Assembly (NCBI GenBank): GCA_965603725.1
Contig: CBFDEC010000015.1
Location: forward strand, 1-64,000
From: JAGGSN01 sp965603725
GTDB taxonomy: Bacteria; Zixibacteria; MSB-5A5; UBA10806; 4484-95
DNA length: 64,000 nt
Direction: 5' to 3'
Shown here: positions 27,664-35,456 of the stretch, one piece after another
How positions within the stretch are numbered: position 1 is the first letter of the stretch
How the letters are laid out: every line of letters starts with the position of its first letter
Position numbers and translations under genes: made by a program
Notes under the pieces: model-generated
Databases searched by the model: none
Told to the model about the DNA's origin: nothing
Seen by the model: the letters and a program-made list of their open reading frames with translations, nothing else

Positions 27664-28665
27664 CTATTTTTTCTTAAATGGATTCACAAATATCGACTCG
27701 TAATTATATTTAGCCGCTTTGTAAATAAACGGTTTGCCTTCGACATTTGCATACAAGGCTTCAGCTGTAGTATCGGCGACAGCGCCAAAATGGATTTTCG
27801 TTGCCTGCCCGTCCCCGGTGGTAAAGCTGGCTGTATATTTCGGCTTGGTCAATCCATGCTCTGAAAGTATCTCGTTGCCGACAATTTCATTAGCGTTCAG
27901 CTTTGTAAGCCTGTCTAGGATTGTTTGAATATCTTTGTCCTCCAGGATTTTCCCCTTTTTCGGTTTGATTTGTTTCCAGACAGACTTTGGCGCCGATATG
28001 GTATCCTCTGGCGGCTCTTCTACTTTCTCAAATGAATATGTCATACGTTTGGCTTTAATCTCGATAGCGCTGACTGTGTTTTTATCGACATCGGTCATTA
28101 TCATATCAGCCCATCTTTTGGCCGGCATTTTCTTAGCTGGCTCGGCGTCCCAGACCGCAAATCGTGAAAGGAAATTTTCGTTGGCTTTGTAAACGGTATC
28201 GGTGTTGTATTTGCGAATAAAACTCGACCTGGAAGCCTGGGGAACCCCTTTGCCTACCAGCAGGCGGGCAAAAATGGTTGAGTCGGGGCCTGAAAATTCA
28301 AGATGCAATGCGGTATTATCGGCGATCTCGAAATCGTCATGTAAATCAGCGTTGACAGACCGTATTTCTCCCTGAAGAGTGTTAATATCGGTGAGAAGCT
28401 TATCTATGTCGTTTTCTTTAGCCGGAGCATTAAAATATGAAGTAACCAGCCATATCCCGTCTTTTTTAGCAAAGGACAATCCCGAATCGGGATAATCCTG
28501 TTTATAAACTTTTATTTGACTTACACTCGATGAATTAAAATCCGGGAAGATTTCAATTAAACTTTCACTAACGCTTTTCTTGCCGGGGCTTAGCTGCTGG
28601 ATTACGTATATAACAATTAATACCGCTAATACAGCAACCAGAATAGTTAAATTTCTAGTTTTCAT
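27664..28665 (-). CDS. DUF4340-family protein of a Gld-type ABC operon
   Basis: 333 residues. One N-terminal membrane anchor (LTILVAVLAVLIVIYVI, about 6-23), the rest periplasmic. The pattern 'FPDFNSSSVSQIKVYK...LSFAKKDGIWLVTS' and the repeated second half ('NEIVGNEILSEHGLTKPKYTASFTTGDGQATKIHFGA') fit DUF4340, two copies of a small beta domain. DUF4340 genes are regularly found downstream of GldA/GldFG-like ABC genes in FCB bacteria, as here (9 bases after the permease gene). It probably forms part of the same membrane complex; its role is unknown. Confidence 0.8.
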   Translation of the reverse strand: MKTRNLTILVAVLAVLIVIYVIQQLSPGKKSVSESLIEIFPDFNSSSVSQIKVYKQDYPDSGLSFAKKDGIWLVTSYFNAPAKENDIDKLLTDINTLQGEIRSVNADLHDDFEIADNTALHLEFSGPDSTIFARLLVGKGVPQASRSSFIRKYNTDTVYKANENFLSRFAVWDAEPAKKMPAKRWADMIMTDVDKNTVSAIEIKAKRMTYSFEKVEEPPEDTISAPKSVWKQIKPKKGKILEDKDIQTILDRLTKLNANEIVGNEILSEHGLTKPKYTASFTTGDGQATKIHFGAVADTTAEALYANVEGKPFIYKAAKYNYESIFVNPFKKK

Positions 28666-28674
28666 AAAGTCACC

Positions 28675-31128
28675 TTATCCTGCTGATTGTTCAAGCAAAC
28701 GCTGAAAAGTTTCCCGTCTCTGACGCCTCATCATGAACCGGGCAATCCCGATAGCGATAAGAACCAGCGGCACCAGTATTGTAACAAAGAATCTCCAGAA
28801 CATCTTGCTGGCGGCGGAGGTTTCACCGATGAACCTCTGGGTCATCATTTTGGTGCGGACATTTATGAGATCATCGCCAAGAACGAGAGCGTCTACCGAG
28901 TTCAACATTAACAGCGCATTGCCGGCCGCTCCTAATATCCGGTCCGAAAACATTTCGCCGCTGCCGAAAAGAATCAATCTGCCCGGCGCCTCAGCGATAC
29001 TTTCAGGCTCGGAAACCGCGGCCATACTATCGGACTGACCCAGCCATTGCGGTGGCGGCGTATTCTTATAAACATTGGGGAATTGCCCTGTCACCATCAA
29101 TGCCAGGGGTTTGGGACCAATAATTTCCTGTTTGCCGGGATCGATATCATTCGGTCGGATAGGAGAGCCCGTAAACGGGATCAGCCAGGTTTTGGATGAT
29201 GATTCAATCAGCAGGTTATAGCCCAGCCCCAGTTCGGCGAGCTTGGTCTCATCAATATCAAGACCGCTTCCCCAGAGATACAATAAACTGGATACTTTAT
29301 TTGTAATCGAAACTTCTGGATTCATGCCCTGGTCGGTAACTTTGATCTGAATAGGCAATTTCACTGGTGTCTGGACGGTTGTCTGGATAAAACCGCCGAT
29401 TGTCTGACGTGTGGGAATCGAAAGAACCTCCTGGTTGGCGTCCATAAGGATATCATCATTTACTGTCAACCCGTAATGTTCGAGAAGGTCGTTTACTGCG
29501 GGTCTGTATGGCGAGGGAGTTACCTGGATACCGGCGCCCCTCTGGGGAGCATAATTGAAGCCGTAATTCTGTACTCCCATGATAACCTTCTTACCGGAAA
29601 CCAGCGCTTTGTTGATTTCATAACGCTGCCGGTCGGAAAGATTTTTAGGCGTAAGAACAATCAGCATATCAAAATCATCGGGAAGCGGATCATCTTCGGT
29701 CATCTCCGTTCTGATTACATTATAATTTTCACTGCGCAAAACTTCGGCTATCTGCTGATACCTGTCTTCTTTTTCAGGAGGCATATCCTGCCCCATCTGC
29801 ATCATCATCTGACGCATCCGGGGGTCCTGCTGGGAAATATCATAGGGCGCCATCAGAACCACCGTCGGCTTTTCTTCCATTGTCATACGGTATATTCTGG
29901 ATAACAGTTCATATTCGAGGTTGAAAAGATTTTGAGGCACCACCTGTGGAATAATCTCCTCGGGCTTGTCTAAATATGATACGCCAATCGTAGAATAGAT
30001 TCTTTTTATTCCAAATGAGTCTCTTTCAATTGACCGGGCATCAAAAGGAAATATGCCTTTGTCCTCAAGAGTTTTCGTCATCTCAACGTCCTTGGTAGGA
30101 TCAACTACCTCGAATTTAACCCGGTCGGACACGACCTCAAACTCCCGCAAAAGGTCGGCAACGTCCTGTTCGAGCGATTTCATGGCCGCTGGCATCTTCT
30201 CTTTAGGTGAAACATAATAGCGGATCGTTATGGGAACATCTTTAAGCTTTTTCAATATGTTTTTCGAGGCAGAACTGACTGTATAGATATTTCCCTCGGT
30301 GAGATCAAACCGCCCAAGCTTCATATCGCCAACCACCAGGTTCAGCATGAAAATGACCGCCAGACTAATTGCGGCGTTGATGACGAATTTTTTATCAGCC
30401 ATCCGGCGCACAACCTGTTCAACCGTTACAGCGTTCAGCCAGAGGAAGATAATGGTGTAAGAAATGAAGTACAGAATATCTCGGATATCCAGCACCCCGC
30501 GTTCGATCGATGAAAAATGATTGGCGGTGCCGACTGAATTCATCAAAAGCGAACCCAGCCCGCCAAACCAGCTGTCGATAACAATAGCGATGTAGTCCGT
30601 TCCGATCATATAGAAAACGAAACAGCCGACCATACTTAAGATGAAAGCAATAATCTGATCTTTAAAGAGGCCCGAGATAAATATCCCGATAGACAGGTAA
30701 AATGCTCCCAGAAGCGCCGCGCCGAAATAACCGCCGATAATCGGCCCTAAATCGGGGTTGCCCAGAAACATTATCATTATGGGGATGACTATCGTGCCGG
30801 CTAAGGTGACCAGATAAAACAAAAAGCTGGCCAGGAACTTACCCAGCACAAGCTGACCGGCAGACATCGGAAATGACTGCAGAAGCGCCATCGTGCCGCC
30901 CTTGGAATCCTCCGACCAGAGCCTCATTGTAATTGCCGGTATGAAGATTATCAGCGTTATAGGCAAAAGACCGAAAAAGCCGCGCATATCAGCGGTCCCG
31001 GCCAGGAAAAACGAGGTCATGAACAGGCCGCTGTTTACCGCCAGAAATACTATAATAAATATGTATGCTATCGGCGCGTTAAAATAGGCGGTAAATTCGC
31101 GATTGAATATTGTCTTAATATTACTCAT
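28675..31128 (-). CDS. GldF-GldG-like fused ABC permease and auxiliary protein
   Basis: 817 residues joining two usually separate proteins. Residues about 1-240 are an ABC-2 type permease with six membrane segments (GldF-like, 'NREFTAYFNAPIAYIFIIVF', 'RLWSEDSKGGTMALLQSFPM'). After a short linker with another membrane helix (about 252-270) comes the GldG/'ABC-type uncharacterised' periplasmic region with 'GNIYTVSSASKNILKKLKD', 'REFEVVSDRVKFEVVDP' and 'DDFDMLIVLTPKNLSDRQRYEINK', and a final helix near 785-805. Overlaps the ATPase gene by four bases. In Flavobacterium the GldAFG transporter is needed for gliding; a wider role in other FCB bacteria is unknown. Confidence 0.85.
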   Translation of the reverse strand: MSNIKTIFNREFTAYFNAPIAYIFIIVFLAVNSGLFMTSFFLAGTADMRGFFGLLPITLIIFIPAITMRLWSEDSKGGTMALLQSFPMSAGQLVLGKFLASFLFYLVTLAGTIVIPIMIMFLGNPDLGPIIGGYFGAALLGAFYLSIGIFISGLFKDQIIAFILSMVGCFVFYMIGTDYIAIVIDSWFGGLGSLLMNSVGTANHFSSIERGVLDIRDILYFISYTIIFLWLNAVTVEQVVRRMADKKFVINAAISLAVIFMLNLVVGDMKLGRFDLTEGNIYTVSSASKNILKKLKDVPITIRYYVSPKEKMPAAMKSLEQDVADLLREFEVVSDRVKFEVVDPTKDVEMTKTLEDKGIFPFDARSIERDSFGIKRIYSTIGVSYLDKPEEIIPQVVPQNLFNLEYELLSRIYRMTMEEKPTVVLMAPYDISQQDPRMRQMMMQMGQDMPPEKEDRYQQIAEVLRSENYNVIRTEMTEDDPLPDDFDMLIVLTPKNLSDRQRYEINKALVSGKKVIMGVQNYGFNYAPQRGAGIQVTPSPYRPAVNDLLEHYGLTVNDDILMDANQEVLSIPTRQTIGGFIQTTVQTPVKLPIQIKVTDQGMNPEVSITNKVSSLLYLWGSGLDIDETKLAELGLGYNLLIESSSKTWLIPFTGSPIRPNDIDPGKQEIIGPKPLALMVTGQFPNVYKNTPPPQWLGQSDSMAAVSEPESIAEAPGRLILFGSGEMFSDRILGAAGNALLMLNSVDALVLGDDLINVRTKMMTQRFIGETSAASKMFWRFFVTILVPLVLIAIGIARFMMRRQRRETFQRLLEQSAG

Positions 31129-32066
31129 TGCTCCACCCTTTCCTTGGTTAACCGAATGAATGCCCGTTCAAGACTGGGCACATTGGGTGAAAACTCTCTA
31201 ATCTGCCAGCCCTCGTCCCTGACTTTATCGGATATCAATACCCGGGTTTTTTCAAAATCGGAACCACTAATTACAAACCTGCTGAAATCATCGCTGTCGC
31301 CGACAAAGTCGAGATTTAAACCCGGATCGGAATCATTGAACGAGCTTTCAACTGCCTCTCTGGTTGCCTTTAATTCGAGCGTGAAAGCCGGTAAATCGCC
31401 GGCTGTTAACCTGAGTTCGTCCGGTGTGCCTAAGGCGATAATTTTGCCTTCGTTGATAATTACGATCCGGTCGGAGATGGCCTCGACCTCCTGCAGAATA
31501 TGGGTAGAAAATATAATCGTTTTGGTGGCTGATAGCTCTTTTATGAGCTGTCGTATGCCGACTATTTGAAGCGGATCGAGTCCGGAAGTAGGTTCGTCCA
31601 TAATCAACACTTCGGGGTCATGTATCAAAGCCTGAGCCAACCCGACACGTTGACGAAATCCGCGTGAGAGTTCACCGACAGGGCGACGGTACACGCTCTT
31701 GATTTTGCAGGCTTCGACAACCCAATCAATTCGAGTTCTCAGGTGATGATTTTCAAGACCCCGTCCTTTGCCGACAAAATCCAGGTATTCGACAACCTCC
31801 ATATCGTTATAGAGAGGGGCTGTTTCGGGAAGGTAGCCAACTCTTTTACGCACCTCGATGGGATCTTCGAGGATATCTATACCTTCCACTGTCGCCGTGC
31901 CCGAGGTCGGGACTATCTGCGTGGTAATAATTTTCATACAGGTGGTTTTACCTGCGCCATTGGGACCCAATAATCCGGTTACCTGGTTTTTTTCAGCCAC
32001 AAATGAAACGTCAACCAGAGCCCGTGTAGTACCGTAGTTCATAAACAGGCTTTTAGCTTCAACCAT
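31125..32066 (-). CDS. gldA: GldA-like ABC transporter ATP-binding protein
   Basis: Cytosolic ATPase of an ABC-2 exporter. 313 residues: Walker A GPNGAGKTT at about 34-42, Q-loop 'VGYLPETAPLY', signature LSRGFRQRVGLAQAL, Walker B VLIMDEPTSGLD, and H-loop STHI. The C-terminal 80-residue extension beyond the ATPase core is usual for GldA/CcmA-like subunits. It pairs with the fused permease encoded directly downstream (ATGA overlap). The symbol is used by similarity; gliding is not implied. Confidence 0.88.
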   Translation of the reverse strand: MVEAKSLFMNYGTTRALVDVSFVAEKNQVTGLLGPNGAGKTTCMKIITTQIVPTSGTATVEGIDILEDPIEVRKRVGYLPETAPLYNDMEVVEYLDFVGKGRGLENHHLRTRIDWVVEACKIKSVYRRPVGELSRGFRQRVGLAQALIHDPEVLIMDEPTSGLDPLQIVGIRQLIKELSATKTIIFSTHILQEVEAISDRIVIINEGKIIALGTPDELRLTAGDLPAFTLELKATREAVESSFNDSDPGLNLDFVGDSDDFSRFVISGSDFEKTRVLISDKVRDEGWQIREFSPNVPSLERAFIRLTKERVEQ

Positions 32067-32277
32067 TCACAGCTCCTTCTTTTATTGTTAAACAAATTCA
32101 CAATTAACATCTAAAATGACCCAAAATAAAATTATACATTTTGGGTTACGAATAGTTCATTAAAATACCATTTTTTTTCGGGCAGGCAAGGAAAATAATT
32201 CAATAAGTTTCTGCTAATCAATAACTTTAAAATAGGTAATTGTTAAACTTCATTCGGTTTGGATCGCAACTGTATAA

Positions 32278-32302
32278 TGGTCAGATGGAGTGATTGGTTG
32301 GC
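32278..32302. repeat. Boundary repeat L1 (25 bp), 3' side of the MTase-REase cassette
   Basis: Abuts the methyltransferase stop codon. Matches L2 at 34309-34333 at 22 of 25 positions, and L2 lies in the same position relative to the stop of the HARE-HTH nuclease gene. The spacer to the left (32067-32277) is AT-rich with no gene I can see. Confidence 0.7.
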
Positions 32303-33217
32303 CTATGCTAATCTCCTTCTAGATGATCTCACTTTATATAATGCTTGATTTTCACAAACCCGTGTATAACCTGAATTATCATTTATTATTTCTTCAAATA
32401 TTAACTTTGTCTGCATGAAGAGGTTGTTGCTTTCCGTTTTTAAGTAACGTGCCGACATACGGCAATATTCACGATCAATATCTATTCCGATACTATTTCT
32501 CCCATTTCTAAGGGCGGCAATCATAGTTGTTCCTGAACCGCAAAATGGGTCCAAGACCGTATCGCCATGAAAAGAAAACATTTTAACCAACCGGGTTGCC
32601 AATTCGAGCGGAAAGGGGGCAGGATGATTTCTAGTTGATGCACCAGGAATATTCCAAATTTGCCTAAACCAGCTATCAAAGTCTTTTTTGTTTATCTTGC
32701 TTAGCCTTCTTTGTTCTTCTGTAGGTTTTCGGTAACCTCCTGGCTTTCTCTGCATAAGGATATATTCCATATCATTTTTTATAATTGCATTCGGCTCATA
32801 AGGTTTGCCTAAGAATTTTGAACCGTTAGCAACTTCATAACTTGCATTTGCTATTTTATACCAGATGATTGGATTAAGATTATCGAATCCCATTTTTCTA
32901 CATAAAACACATATGTCCGCGTGCAAAGGGAAGACTAGGTGGCGTCCAAATTTGCGGCGTGAGACGCATACATCGCCTACAACGCACACAAGCCTGCCAC
33001 CGGGAACTAATATTCGAAAAATCTCACTCCAAACTTTCTTAAGTTCGATCAAAAAGGATTCATAGTCGTCGATATGCCCTAATTGGTGCATATTTTCATT
33101 GTAGCGTTTAAGATTCCAATATGGAGGCGAGGTTATAACTAGATGAATAGACTCATCTTCTAAAAAAGACAAATCCCTTGCATCCCCGTTAATTAATCTT
33201 TGATATGTTTGAACCAT
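32303..33217 (-). CDS. Beta-class DNA methyltransferase (SPPY, N4-cytosine or N6-adenine)
   Basis: Protects host DNA from the adjacent restriction enzyme. 304 residues. Motif IV TSPPYW (residues 29-34) comes before motif I DPFCGSGTT (223-231), the beta-class order; Ser in SPPY favours N4-cytosine methylation but does not exclude N6-adenine. The AdoMet-binding 'SIGIDIDREYCRMSARYL' follows. It lies 8 bases after the restriction gene and so is the second gene of the pair. PaeR7I itself uses a gamma-class N6-adenine enzyme, so this is an exchanged methyltransferase type. The target is expected to be CTCGAG, by inference. Confidence 0.87.
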   Translation of the reverse strand: MVQTYQRLINGDARDLSFLEDESIHLVITSPPYWNLKRYNENMHQLGHIDDYESFLIELKKVWSEIFRILVPGGRLVCVVGDVCVSRRKFGRHLVFPLHADICVLCRKMGFDNLNPIIWYKIANASYEVANGSKFLGKPYEPNAIIKNDMEYILMQRKPGGYRKPTEEQRRLSKINKKDFDSWFRQIWNIPGASTRNHPAPFPLELATRLVKMFSFHGDTVLDPFCGSGTTMIAALRNGRNSIGIDIDREYCRMSARYLKTESNNLFMQTKLIFEEIINDNSGYTRVCENQALYKVRSSRRRLA

Positions 33218-33225
33218 AATCTGCC

Positions 33226-33951
33226 TTATGCAAATGCTCTAACATGAGAGATAAGAGATTTGGCAAAAATCGAAAAGTACAAATCGGCTGCAGGCTCTTT
33301 GTAAACACCAGTAATGCCATTTTCGCTGTCTGATGTTATAAATGATGCGGAAGTATAATGGCGTTCAAGTATTAGCTTTCGGCAAAATAATTCATATCGC
33401 CTCATATACGAAGCCCCTACAAACTCAGGGAACACTTCGAAATGTGGTTCTTTTACCCTTATTGGGCGATTAGATGCTTTGCAATCTTCAAGCATAAAAA
33501 GATAACCAAGAAATGGCTGAATTCCTCCATTAAAAGCGCCTTTTCTAAATGCTGTCCAAAGGTCGAGAGCGCTACCAATAGCTTCTTCAGTCCTGTTGTT
33601 GAAATTGTTGCCGAAAGAAGGACCTACTTGGGACTTCACCTCAAGAGCAACGAGCAGATGAGCATTTTTGACAACTAATAAATCCCACTCTTTGGTTGGT
33701 CGAAAAAATCCGGGTAATTCTAATGCTTTCTTCCGAAATATGAATCCTACATCTATTCCAGACTCTATGATCAAGTTGGTGAAAAGATTAATAAAACCAT
33801 CCATCTGAGCACCGCCAGTTACGGCGCTCCGCAAACCAGCATCTGATATCCCTCGTTTCTTCTGTTTTTCCTTTTGTGCTTTTCGAGTAAGCCAGTAATG
33901 AGCAACAGCTTCTCCGATGTATTGTTCTAACCTATCCATAATTTTCGACAT
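33226..33951 (-). CDS. XhoI/PaeR7I-family type II restriction endonuclease
   Basis: Strong family match: 'GGAQMDGF', 'LPGFFRPTKEWDLLVV', 'LEVKSQVGPSFGNNFNNRTEEAIGSA', 'PFLGYLFMLEDC', 'FPEFVGASYMRRYELFCRKLILERHYTSASFI', all as I recall in PaeR7I (CTCGAG cutter). The PD-(D/E)XK active site is D90 and E104-V-K106 in the numbering from ATG 33951 (241 residues). I prefer this ATG because the PaeR7I N-terminus aligns from there; the longer frame from TTG 34020 has a leader-like extension. Transcribed from promoter repeat R1. Low-GC codon use compared with neighbours suggests acquisition. Confidence 0.9.
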   Translation of the reverse strand: MSKIMDRLEQYIGEAVAHYWLTRKAQKEKQKKRGISDAGLRSAVTGGAQMDGFINLFTNLIIESGIDVGFIFRKKALELPGFFRPTKEWDLLVVKNAHLLVALEVKSQVGPSFGNNFNNRTEEAIGSALDLWTAFRKGAFNGGIQPFLGYLFMLEDCKASNRPIRVKEPHFEVFPEFVGASYMRRYELFCRKLILERHYTSASFITSDSENGITGVYKEPAADLYFSIFAKSLISHVRAFA

Positions 33952-33992
33952 GTTTACATCCAAACTAATCCTTTTTATAATCCTATTTACAC

Positions 33993-34068
33993 CTAAACAT
34001 TCTCTTTTATACTCATTCAATAATTAATGGTATCATACATGGATAAGAGGGGGGATGTCAATCTCTTT
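33993..34068. repeat. Boundary/promoter repeat R1 (76 bp)
   Basis: Near-identical direct repeat of 35311-35382 (R2); a few base differences and short gaps. Each copy sits just upstream of a nuclease gene and contains its promoter on the minus strand. Confidence 0.85.
34032..34061 (-). promoter_or_regulatory. Sigma-70-type promoter of the restriction gene (18-bp spacer)
   Basis: On the minus strand TTGACA (34061-34056), 18-base spacer, TATGAT (34037-34032). Transcription would start near 34025, giving about a 75-base leader to the ATG at 33951. Confidence 0.7.
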
Positions 34069-34308
34069 TTGTGGGTAGCACACATCCTCGTGTGCCCCGT
34101 TGAATGATTAAAAGGACAGGGTAAACCAGTCCACCCCGGGCGGATGCCACGCACAAGAGCAACCTTGACTGAAACAAAAGTTTAATGTATTGTTAATTTA
34201 TGAGGTCATTATTTAGACTTGTTATGTGGTTGGTGTATGTCCTCATGCACCAACAGGGATGCGGCAATGCATAGATTCCCACAGCAAGCTGTGGGGCACC
34301 TTGCAAAG
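34069..34308. repeat. Inter-cassette spacer with repeats and a degraded promoter copy
   Basis: Holds a TCCT-loop element (GCACAC-ATCCTC-GTGTGC, 34076-34096), a degraded copy of the forward promoter region seen at 35404-35459 (34155-34203, TTGACT instead of TTGACA), hairpin GTTGGTG-TATG-TCCT-CATG-CACCAAC (about 34229-34254) and CCCACAGC-AA-GCTGTGGG (about 34278-34295). No gene seen. Confidence 0.7.
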
Positions 34309-34333
34309 TGGTCAGGTGGAGCGATTAGTTGGC
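34309..34333. repeat. Boundary repeat L2 (25 bp), 3' side of the HARE-HTH nuclease cassette
   Basis: 22 of 25 positions match L1 (32278-32302). Ends one base before the stop codon of the nuclease gene. Confidence 0.7.
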
Positions 34334-34334
34334 T

Positions 34335-35288
34335 TTAAATACTAATTTTTTCTTTAATATATTCAGTTGGTTCATTAATTAATTTGTCGTACTCGGCTTT
34401 ATGAATACGTTTCGATTCAAAATCAATTCTAACGTCTTGAATGAATTTTCTAAAATCTCCATTTTGTGCACAAAGTTTATTCATTGTCTCCCAATCCAGA
34501 TTTGTTTTTGGAATAGCCGGAAACAATATTGACGATGAATCAAAATCGCTAAGATCAAGATGAATAATGCCAATACCAAAAGATAGTGTTAATCTTTCCA
34601 ATTCCGAAAGAAATTCATCATCCTGTTTAATTTCCGAAGCCACCAAATAACCTTCATTTGCCCATGATGAATTAGATACTGCTTGGAAATATGATTCTCT
34701 ATAATTTCCTTTGTTTAATGTTTTCTTTAATTCGAAAGAATAGAGCTTAATGAGGTTATTGTCAGACAATTTTCCTAATTCAATCAATTCTAATTCCCAA
34801 TCTTCCAAAGGAAGATAAAAGCCAACTAGATCAGGATATAACCATTCACTATAGACTTTCTTTTGAGATTTTTCATGAAATATTGTCTTTGTTAAAACAC
34901 CTCTACCTCTACCAAAAGATGGATTAGCATAGACAAAATAAGTTAGTAGTGGATGTAAGTCTCTTTCCTTCCATTTGGTTTTCTCTTTTATGGTTTTGGT
35001 TTCTTCAATTTCAATTTTCTTGACAATATCTTCCGTTATTTCTGATTTTCTACTCTTTAAAAAAAACCTAGCAGGTCTTTTGCCTACCTTAATAAATTTA
35101 GAATTAGGATTATCCCGCACATCTACGAATATCCTTGCCCCCAAGGTTTGCCAGGGAGTCTTGCCTGATGATTTTATTTTTTCGGTTAATGTTAATTCTT
35201 CTGCCTTTTGCCAAATTTCTTGGTACGTCATTGGCTTTTCAGCTTGATTTAACACATCTATAGCTAAATCATTAAATGTGTAAGACAT
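34335..35288 (-). CDS. HARE-HTH domain PD-(D/E)XK nuclease (putative solitary restriction enzyme)
   Basis: 317 residues. The N-terminal 75 residues are a HARE-HTH winged-helix (TFNDLAIDVL, EKPMTYQEIWQKAEE, then 'GKTPWQTLGARIFVDVRDN...FIKVGKRPARFFL'), a domain often fused to restriction-type nucleases and thought to sense modified DNA. The C-terminal 200 residues show a PD-(D/E)XK core: D153 in YPDLVGF and E186-L-K188 in YSFELKK, followed by helical 'YFQAVSNSSWANEGYLVA'. No methyltransferase is encoded within its own cassette, so it may act with the neighbour or cut modified foreign DNA. GAGGAC precedes the ATG. Transcribed from R2. Confidence 0.8.
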   Translation of the reverse strand: MSYTFNDLAIDVLNQAEKPMTYQEIWQKAEELTLTEKIKSSGKTPWQTLGARIFVDVRDNPNSKFIKVGKRPARFFLKSRKSEITEDIVKKIEIEETKTIKEKTKWKERDLHPLLTYFVYANPSFGRGRGVLTKTIFHEKSQKKVYSEWLYPDLVGFYLPLEDWELELIELGKLSDNNLIKLYSFELKKTLNKGNYRESYFQAVSNSSWANEGYLVASEIKQDDEFLSELERLTLSFGIGIIHLDLSDFDSSSILFPAIPKTNLDWETMNKLCAQNGDFRKFIQDVRIDFESKRIHKAEYDKLINEPTEYIKEKISI

Positions 35289-35310
35289 TCTGTCCTCGTA
35301 TTCTTTTAAT

Positions 35311-35382
35311 CTAACATTCTTTTATACTCATTCAATAATTAATGGTATCATAATGGATAAGAGTGGGGATGTCAATCTCTTT
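35311..35382. repeat. Boundary/promoter repeat R2 (72 bp) with a remnant gene start
   Basis: Copy of R1. On the minus strand it still contains the ATT-GAATGAGTATAAAAGA stretch found at the 5' end of the restriction-gene leader; here the frame stops after six codons, showing this is a recombination scar and not a gene. Confidence 0.85.
35347..35375 (-). promoter_or_regulatory. Sigma-70-type promoter of the HARE-HTH nuclease gene (17-bp spacer)
   Basis: On the minus strand TTGACA (35375-35370), 17-base spacer, TATGAT (35352-35347). One base shorter spacer than in R1, closer to optimal. Confidence 0.7.
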
Positions 35383-35421
35383 AACCGAAAAAATGTTTTC
35401 AAACACAGAGCAAACTCAACC

Positions 35422-35450
35422 TTGACAGAAATAATTGTATTGTCTATTAT
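35422..35450 (+). promoter_or_regulatory. Sigma-70-type promoter reading into 35457, leaderless
   Basis: TTGACA (35422-35427), 17-base spacer, TATTAT (35445-35450). The expected start of transcription falls at the ATG itself (35457); there is no room for a ribosome binding site. Confidence 0.75.
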
Positions 35451-35456
35451 AAATTT

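Noticed and set aside
33226..34020. Restriction enzyme start at 34020
   Set aside because: That codon is TTG only about 5 bases past the predicted transcription start, with no ribosome binding site, and the PaeR7I alignment begins at 33951.
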